Assembly (NCBI RefSeq): GCF_016862955.1
Contig: NZ_BONY01000030.1
Span: 52,294-116,293, forward strand
DNA from: Rhizocola hellebori
Lineage (GTDB): Bacteria > Actinomycetota > Actinomycetes > Mycobacteriales > Micromonosporaceae
Direction: 5' to 3'
DNA length: 64,000 nt
Shown in pieces: positions 58,718-64,000 of the stretch. The notes beneath the pieces were generated by a model. The model was not told where the DNA came from, did no database searches, and was given only the letters and a program-made list of their open reading frames with translations. Every line of letters starts with the position of its first letter. Position 1 is the first letter of the stretch. The position numbers were made by a program, and so were the translations under genes.

Positions 58718-59571
58718 TCATACCAGGATCCGATCGTCAGCGCATAGACGGTCACCTCATCGCCGGTGGCCGTCCTCGCGGCCGGCGCCTTCGAGCCGCC
58801 GGAGCCGGGCAGCCAAGACATCCGGCCGCTCGCCCAGCCCGCTTCGGGGAGGCTGAAGTCGATGCCCATGCCCAGGCCGTCGACGAACAGCCCGGACCGG
58901 TTCGCCGAGATGCCCGCGCCGAAGACCCGCCCACCGTGGAAGGCCGGATCCACCTTGAGATAGGTCTGTCCCCTCGGCACGACAGCGGTCGCCGCGGAGG
59001 TCACCTCGGTTCCGCTGAAAAAGTCGTAACCACAGATACCGTAGGCGATCACGGCTGCGCCAGGGGCGGAGACGCCACGTACCAGAACCGAGGTCTGGTC
59101 CAGCGCCGGCTCGACCGCGCTGACGTAGGTCGTCGTCAAGGTGGACCAGGGCACGTTGAAACCTGTGCTCCACAGGACCTTTCCCTGCGGGCATTGCGCC
59201 CGAGCGTTGCCGAAGAACGAGATCCCCATCTCCCGGTGCACGGACTCGTCTCGATCGCCGCAAACGGCCAGCGCCACCACCGCCCACGGCGCCAGGTTGT
59301 AGGGCAATGCCTTGGCGTAGGCGGTCACCGTGTCCAGGCCGACGTTCGGCACCACCCCGGTCAGCACCACCTTGCCCTCGCCGCCCAGGACGTACCCGCC
59401 GGAGCCGACCACCATCGACCCGTCCGGGCAGCTCGCCTCTGCCGACTTCTCAGCCTGGAGGTCGAACGTGCTCATGCCCTCCTCGCGCCACTCGCCGAAC
59501 GCGTACGCCGCAGTAGGGGTGATCATGACTATCGCCAGTGCGGCGAGCGCGCCGCCAATAAGCCTTCGCAT
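58714..59571 (-). CDS. Secreted protein of unknown function
   Basis: 285 aa from ATG at 59569-59571 (ATG 59580 also possible). Signal peptide 1-24 (LIGGALAALAIVMITPTAAYA). Body has repeated CPDG/CPQG...SGG and GICGYDF-like Gly/Cys segments (SAEASCPDGSMVVGSGGYVL, ARAQCPQGKVLWSTGFNV, AVIAYGICGYDF), which look like a beta-rich, disulfide-bonded domain seen in actinobacterial secreted orphans. Function unknown. The stop shares CTAG with the convergent BTAD gene. Confidence 0.7.
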   Translation of the reverse strand: MRRLIGGALAALAIVMITPTAAYAFGEWREEGMSTFDLQAEKSAEASCPDGSMVVGSGGYVLGGEGKVVLTGVVPNVGLDTVTAYAKALPYNLAPWAVVALAVCGDRDESVHREMGISFFGNARAQCPQGKVLWSTGFNVPWSTLTTTYVSAVEPALDQTSVLVRGVSAPGAAVIAYGICGYDFFSGTEVTSAATAVVPRGQTYLKVDPAFHGGRVFGAGISANRSGLFVDGLGMGIDFSLPEAGWASGRMSWLPGSGGSKAPAARTATGDEVTVYALTIGSWYD

Positions 59572-59606
59572 GCCGCCCATGGTGACGAGCGAGCATCATG
59601 GCAGCG

Positions 59607-61631
59607 TCATGGTGACTGGAGCCGGACTGTCGGCTGATCGATGTTCGGGTGCCCCTGCGCATAGGTGGCCGGGTCCTCTTCGACGTAGCGGCCAAGCGCC
59701 AGGCGATAGTCGTGGAAGGTGGGCGCAGCGTAAATCTGCCATGGGGCCCCAAGCGCAGGCGGGTCGATCTGAGCCGGGCAGGACCCACGGGTGATCTCCA
59801 GGCTGGTCTCCCCCACCATCCGGCCGGTCCGGGCCTCATGAACGCCGACCTCATAAGTGGCTTCGTACAACGGGATCTCCCGCTGACCGGCCACCTTGCA
59901 CACGGTGATCTGGGCCCCGGTGCCGCGATGGATCACGCAGCCCACCAGCTGGACCTCGCGCACGTTGGACTCGTCGGCCTGCCAGTGCGGCGGCACCAGC
60001 CCGGAGGGGTCGTAGAGGTTCTCCCGGGCGAAAGCAGCCCCGCCCGAGGCTTGGGCGAAAAGCTGGATCGGGTGCGGGGCGCGGCCGCCAAACGCTGTGG
60101 CGTCAGGAAAATAGCGCTGCCGCTCGGCGCAGACATCGCGCAGATCGTCGGCGGCTGCCAGCGGCTTACCCGCGGCACGGGGCGCGTTGAACTGGGCATC
60201 GCGCCACAGGATCGCCCCGGCGAAGACCGCCGCCATGACCACGATCACCGCCAGCCCGAGGGCGAGCAGCCGCCTTTCCTCCGTCTTCTGGGCTCCCAGC
60301 GCGGGCAGGGTGGCCAGCCGCTGGCGAAGGTCGGTGACAAGTTCGTGATGCGTGCCAAGGGCGGACTTCGCGTGACCCAGCGCGGCATGGTAGTTGCGCC
60401 GGGCCCCGGTCAGATCGCCGAGATCGCGCCGCATGTCGCCGAGGCGGGTGAAGTTCACCGCCAGCGCCGAACTGTCGGTGTGGGTGAACGTGCCCGGCAT
60501 CTCGCCCGCGAGCACCGGATCGGCCAGCCGGGTCATGTTGGCATGCACCGTGGCCACCTGTGGCGAGGTGGTGCCGAAGGCCGCCGTGGCGAAATCGAGC
60601 GCCTGGCTCAGCACCCGGGACGCCTCGTCGCGCCGCCCGCTGACAATGAGGAACCCGGCGACGTGGTTGAGCAGCAGCGCGGAAGCGCCGCGTTCGACGT
60701 CGAGCTTGCCGGCGTGGGCCACCGCGGCCAGCGCGTGCGGGGTAAGCCGCTCACACCAGGAGGGGTTCTTGGCGTAGTCGATAGGAAAGTGGGCGGCCAG
60801 TGTGCGCACGGCGCGCTTGGCCCACCGCTTGCGCTCACCGACCGCCAGCCGCTGGATGGCGAACTGCTGGGCGAGCGGGTCCACGTTAAGCGAATCGGAG
60901 CCGGCTTCCTGCAAGGCCGTCGCGGCAAGCGAATTGAGCTCGGGCGCCTTGCCCGGCCCCGCGTCGATCGCCGCCTTGATCACTAACGAGCGCGGGATGT
61001 CGTGGGGGGCAAGGAAGGCACAGAAGGCGAGGGTCTCTGCCCGGTACCCGCGAAGAGAGGTCAGATTTTGGGTCGACGCCGGCCGCAGCGAAACGGCGGG
61101 AAGCGGGGCCGCCAACTGAACGCACCACCGCGGGAAGTTGCCGACCGGCGCCACCGCGCAGACGAGCACCGCGGCCGCGACGCCCACGGCGATCGCGAGG
61201 TGCCCGCTGATCACCCACGCGATCAGCACCTCGCCGAGTGCTGCCAGCAACACCACAGCAAGCATCCAGCGATAGACATCGCCAACGGTTTTGTCGACCG
61301 CCGTTCGCCTGTCGGCCAGCAGAGCCGTCAGCCCACCCGTCGCGGCCATCAGCCATCCGGCGGTGGACCCGAAGACCGACGCGCCGACGAACCAGAATGC
61401 GGCCGCGCATTGGACGCCAAGCAGAAGCGAACGCCGCCAGCGCGCGGCGACCACCGGCGCCACCGGCGCCTGATGGCAGGCCGCCAGCAGGAGAAAGACT
61501 CCCGCGCCGAACACGAAGCCACTGGCGAACTGTCCAGCGGGCAGCTCGTTGAGCGTGAATAGTTTGGCGATCAGAAACCACACCGCGGCGCTAACGCCAA
61601 TGACCGCAGCCGGGGCAGCGACAAGGGGCAC
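59607..61631 (-). CDS. Membrane protein with TPR region and exterior C-terminal domain
   Basis: 674 aa from the start at 61631. Five or six membrane helices in the first 170 residues, a TPR-like helical region (about 190-470; HDIPRSLVIKAAIDAGPGKA, LTGARRNYHAALGHAKSALG), one further membrane helix (LLALGLAVIVVMAAVFAGAI, about 465-485), then a 185-residue probably extracytoplasmic part containing Cys. No family recognised. TPR between membrane segments suggests scaffolding of an envelope complex. It follows the secreted orphan on the same strand upstream (gap 26 bp), so the two may be linked. Confidence 0.65.
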   Translation of the reverse strand: MPLVAAPAAVIGVSAAVWFLIAKLFTLNELPAGQFASGFVFGAGVFLLLAACHQAPVAPVVAARWRRSLLLGVQCAAAFWFVGASVFGSTAGWLMAATGGLTALLADRRTAVDKTVGDVYRWMLAVVLLAALGEVLIAWVISGHLAIAVGVAAAVLVCAVAPVGNFPRWCVQLAAPLPAVSLRPASTQNLTSLRGYRAETLAFCAFLAPHDIPRSLVIKAAIDAGPGKAPELNSLAATALQEAGSDSLNVDPLAQQFAIQRLAVGERKRWAKRAVRTLAAHFPIDYAKNPSWCERLTPHALAAVAHAGKLDVERGASALLLNHVAGFLIVSGRRDEASRVLSQALDFATAAFGTTSPQVATVHANMTRLADPVLAGEMPGTFTHTDSSALAVNFTRLGDMRRDLGDLTGARRNYHAALGHAKSALGTHHELVTDLRQRLATLPALGAQKTEERRLLALGLAVIVVMAAVFAGAILWRDAQFNAPRAAGKPLAAADDLRDVCAERQRYFPDATAFGGRAPHPIQLFAQASGGAAFARENLYDPSGLVPPHWQADESNVREVQLVGCVIHRGTGAQITVCKVAGQREIPLYEATYEVGVHEARTGRMVGETSLEITRGSCPAQIDPPALGAPWQIYAAPTFHDYRLALGRYVEEDPATYAQGHPNIDQPTVRLQSP

Positions 61632-61682
61632 GGCCTAGATGTTGGCATCGAAGGGGCCCACTGAACAAGGCGCCGAGCCGTA

Positions 61683-62681
61683 GTGTTGACTCAAATTGTG
61701 ACCAGTCTTCGTGTCGGCGTCCTTGGCGCCGCCCGGATAGCTCCGGCTGCCTTGATCAAACCAGCTCGCTCGATCGACACGGTAAGCATCGCGGCGATCG
61801 CCGCACGTGATCCTTTGCGGGCACATGCCTTCGCCCGCAAGCATCGCATCCCGCGGGTGCACGCCACCTACGCGGACCTGATCGCCGACCCAGAGCTGGA
61901 CGCGATCTACAACCCGCTGCCCAACGGCCTGCACGCGGAGTGGACGCTCGCGGCGCTGGCCGCGGGCAAGCATGTGCTGTGCGAGAAACCGTTCACCGCC
62001 AACGCCGCGCAGGCCGCCACCGTGGCACAGGCCGCCGGGGACGCGGTGGTGATGGAGGCCTTCCACTACCGCTACCACCCGATGGCCGCGCGGATGGCCG
62101 AAATCGTCCACAGTGGAGAGATCGGCGATATCGAATCGGTGCAGACGGCCATGTGTTTCCCGCTGCCCAAGTTCTCCGACATCCGCTACAGTTATGCCCT
62201 CGCCGGCGGTGCGCTGATGGACGCCGGATGTTATGCGCTGCACTGCCTTCGCCTGCTCGGCCCGGGCGAGCCGACGGTGACCGACGCGCGAGCCCTGACC
62301 CTGCGCAGCGATCCGCGGGTGGACCGCGCGATGGTGGTCGAGCTGAGTTTCCCGAACGGGGCCACCGGACGGGCCCAGACCTCGATGTGGTCATCGACGC
62401 TGCTGCGGATCTCCGCCACGGTGAAAGGCTCGCGGGGATCGCTGGCGGTCACCAACTTCGTGGCGCCACAGTTCCCGCATCGCTTCACGGTCACCGTGGG
62501 CGACCGCAAGCGGCACGAGCGCTTCAGCCGTACCCCCACCTACACCTATCAATTGGCCGCCTTCGCCGCAGCGGTGGGCGGCGCACGGGAGGCCAACCTC
62601 ACCCCGCCCGAGGACTCGATCGCCACCATGAAGCTCATCGATGCGTCATACTGGGCGGCGGGCCTACCCCCGCGCGGTTGA
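61683..62681 (+). CDS. Gfo/Idh/MocA-family oxidoreductase
   Basis: 332 aa from GTG 61683 (GTG 61698 also fits). NAD-binding start SLRVGVLGAARIAPAALIKP, catalytic-type HVLCEKPFTANAAQA, MEAFHYRYHPMAARM, and ALMDAGCYALHCLRLL as in inositol/glucose dehydrogenase relatives. Uses NAD(P) on a sugar or sugar-like alcohol. Ends 1 bp from the convergent EamA gene. Confidence 0.9.
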   Translation: MLTQIVTSLRVGVLGAARIAPAALIKPARSIDTVSIAAIAARDPLRAHAFARKHRIPRVHATYADLIADPELDAIYNPLPNGLHAEWTLAALAAGKHVLCEKPFTANAAQAATVAQAAGDAVVMEAFHYRYHPMAARMAEIVHSGEIGDIESVQTAMCFPLPKFSDIRYSYALAGGALMDAGCYALHCLRLLGPGEPTVTDARALTLRSDPRVDRAMVVELSFPNGATGRAQTSMWSSTLLRISATVKGSRGSLAVTNFVAPQFPHRFTVTVGDRKRHERFSRTPTYTYQLAAFAAAVGGAREANLTPPEDSIATMKLIDASYWAAGLPPRG

Positions 62682-62682
62682 T

Positions 62683-63537
62683 CTAAGGGAGGGCGAGCAG
62701 GACCACGCCGGCCGCGACCGCGAGGCTGGCGGTGATCCGCAGGCGGCTCAACGGCTCCCGGAAGAAGATGGCACCGATGATCGCCGCGATGACGACACTG
62801 CTTTCGCGCAGCGCGGCGATCGCGGCCAGCACGCCGCGCGACTGTGCCCACAGGACAAGGCTGTAGGCCGACATCGACATGACCCCGGCGACCACACTGA
62901 GCTTCCAGCTCGCCGCCTTCTCCGGCGGCACGGGCGCCCACCGGCTGCGCTTGACGAGCGCCATCGCCGCCATGGTGGCCAACCCGTGCAGGGCCAGCAG
63001 CCACACGGCGTAGCCGAGCGCGCTGCCGCTGCGCCGCACGCCGACCCCGTCGAGCAGGGTGTAGGTGGCGATCGCCAACCCGGTGAGGACGGCCGCGGTC
63101 AACGCGGACCTGTTGTGCCTTATCCGTTTCCACGGGGTCAGCCCCAGTACCCCGATCGCCGCCGCGATCACCACGACGCCGGCCGTGGCCAGCGGCGGCA
63201 GCGGCTCGCCCAGCACCGTCGCGGCGACCAGCGCCACCACCACCGGACCGAGCCCACGCGCCAGAGGATAGGTCTGGTTGAAGTCGCCGAGCTGGTAGGC
63301 CGCCATCAACCCGAGGTTGTAGAGCACATGCATGCCGACCGAGCCCAGCAGCCACGGCCAGGAAGGCCCCGCGGGCGGGCTCACCACGAACACCAGCACC
63401 GCCCCGATGACCACCGAGATGATCGAGCTCTTGATGAACAGCCCGAACCGATCCGGCACCCCTTTGGCGATCGCGTTCCAGCTGGCGTGTAGCGCAGCCG
63501 CCGCCATCACCGCCACGAAAACCTGCGCCGACTGCAC
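62683..63537 (-). CDS. EamA-family (DMT) transporter
   Basis: 284 aa from GTG at 63535-63537, with GGGGAGG 4 nt upstream; the frame is open further to 63993 but overlaps the metallophosphoesterase gene and is not protein-like. Ten membrane helices with two EamA repeats (ALHASWNAIAKGVPDRFGLF, RITASLAVAAGVVLLALP at the end). Probably an exporter of a small metabolite. Confidence 0.88.
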   Translation of the reverse strand: MQSAQVFVAVMAAAALHASWNAIAKGVPDRFGLFIKSSIISVVIGAVLVFVVSPPAGPSWPWLLGSVGMHVLYNLGLMAAYQLGDFNQTYPLARGLGPVVVALVAATVLGEPLPPLATAGVVVIAAAIGVLGLTPWKRIRHNRSALTAAVLTGLAIATYTLLDGVGVRRSGSALGYAVWLLALHGLATMAAMALVKRSRWAPVPPEKAASWKLSVVAGVMSMSAYSLVLWAQSRGVLAAIAALRESSVVIAAIIGAIFFREPLSRLRITASLAVAAGVVLLALP

Positions 63538-63618
63538 GTTGCCTCCCCGGATGGCAGTGATGCGCTGCCACTCTACGGTCCACGACGTACTGTGGGGCGG
63601 TGACGTGAGGAGAGGCAC

Positions 63619-64000
63619 ATGAGCCGGGTAGTCGTGATCGGAGACATCGGGGGCCACGCCAGCCAGCTGCACTGGGTGTTGCGAGCCTACGGCGCGACCG
63701 GGACGGTCCCACCCGGCACGGTCATCGTGCAGGTCGGCGACCTGATTGACCGTGGCCCGGCCAGCGCCGAGGTGCTCGAGCTGGTCGACCACTTCGTGAA
63801 CACCCAGCCCGCACAGTGGGTCCAGCTGGTGGGAAACCATGAGGCGCAATACCTGCATCCCCGCAGCCAGTTCTGGCCCGAGCAGCTGGGCGAGGCCCAG
63901 GCCGCCATCCTGCGGCGCTGGTGGCACAACCATCAGATGCACGTCGCGGCCGCGGTGCGCGACGCCCAGGGCGATGAATACCTGGTCACCCATGCCGGTC
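63619..64000 (+). CDS. Metallophosphoesterase (partial, C-terminus beyond window)
   Basis: At least 127 aa from ATG 63619, with AGGAGAGG upstream. Calcineurin-like motifs: VVVIGDIGGHASQL, VIVQVGDLIDRGP, VQLVGNHEAQYL, each carrying metal ligands in the usual order (D-x-H-like, GD, GNHE); the first motif reads GDIGGH rather than GDxHG. Substrate unknown. The reading frame runs off the window end. Divergent from the EamA gene, 81 bp apart. Confidence 0.85.
   Translation, partial: MSRVVVIGDIGGHASQLHWVLRAYGATGTVPPGTVIVQVGDLIDRGPASAEVLELVDHFVNTQPAQWVQLVGNHEAQYLHPRSQFWPEQLGEAQAAILRRWWHNHQMHVAAAVRDAQGDEYLVTHAG

Overview
High-GC actinobacterial chromosomal DNA, about 60 genes, densely packed on both strands with many GTG starts and 4-base (ATGA, GTGA) stop/start overlaps. 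A class F sortase, SecA2, DUF6351, SARP/BTAD-type regulation, a GH18/GH20 chitin-degradation pair and frequent DinB, VOC, SRPBCC and WYL proteins suggest a soil actinomycete, perhaps of the Streptosporangiales (inference; no rRNA or other marker is present). I see no tRNA, rRNA, CRISPR array, insertion sequence or phage gene.

1-7.1 kb: C-terminus-less sigma factor with a membrane anchor, a DinB protein coupled to a spermidine-synthase-like protein, a secreted DUF6351 protein, a VOC protein, then a NarL-type two-component system whose 18-bp palindrome recurs in front of the downstream SHOCT gene. 7.1-10 kb: a cell-surface cassette of a repeat-rich wall protein, a small wall protein and the class F sortase that probably anchors both. 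10-20.5 kb: amino-acid permease, a second membrane-anchored sigma factor, a glycerophosphodiesterase remnant, Tat-type dienelactone hydrolase, a catalytic-core-only AlaRS paralogue, a membrane M28 peptidase, DUF2785, a lipoprotein, HAD and GNAT enzymes.

20.5-27.3 kb: an XRE/TPR-type regulator, a small TTG-started protein and a tight three-gene operon (PD-(D/E)XK-type nuclease, tandem winged-helix protein, 1046-aa dual ATPase with a HerA/FtsK-like C-terminal motor). This operon is the best candidate for an undescribed system, most likely DNA defence or repair. 27.3-34 kb: DoxX, SecA2, SDR, a 94-bp nested inverted repeat between convergent genes, an ArsR-SRPBCC-DHFR-like operon, a pentapeptide-DinB fusion coupled to TrmO.

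34-40.6 kb: LacI regulator with two own operators, chitinase, beta-N-acetylhexosaminidase, L,D-transpeptidase lipoprotein, RDD protein. 40.6-45.6 kb: sulfatase, lipoprotein and the formylglycine-generating enzyme that would activate the sulfatase; HdeD and Zur/Fur proteins. 45.6-50.3 kb: divergent MFS exporter and WYL regulator around a perfect palindrome, a secreted M15-like/seven-repeat propeller protein, an N-terminally short TraB-like gene. 50.5-53.6 kb: complete sugar ABC importer (xylose/ribose type). 53.6-64 kb: two GNAT enzymes, an endonuclease/phosphatase, a 970-aa NTPase-TPR-BTAD regulator, a secreted orphan, a membrane TPR orphan, a Gfo/Idh/MocA dehydrogenase, an EamA transporter and the start of a metallophosphoesterase gene.
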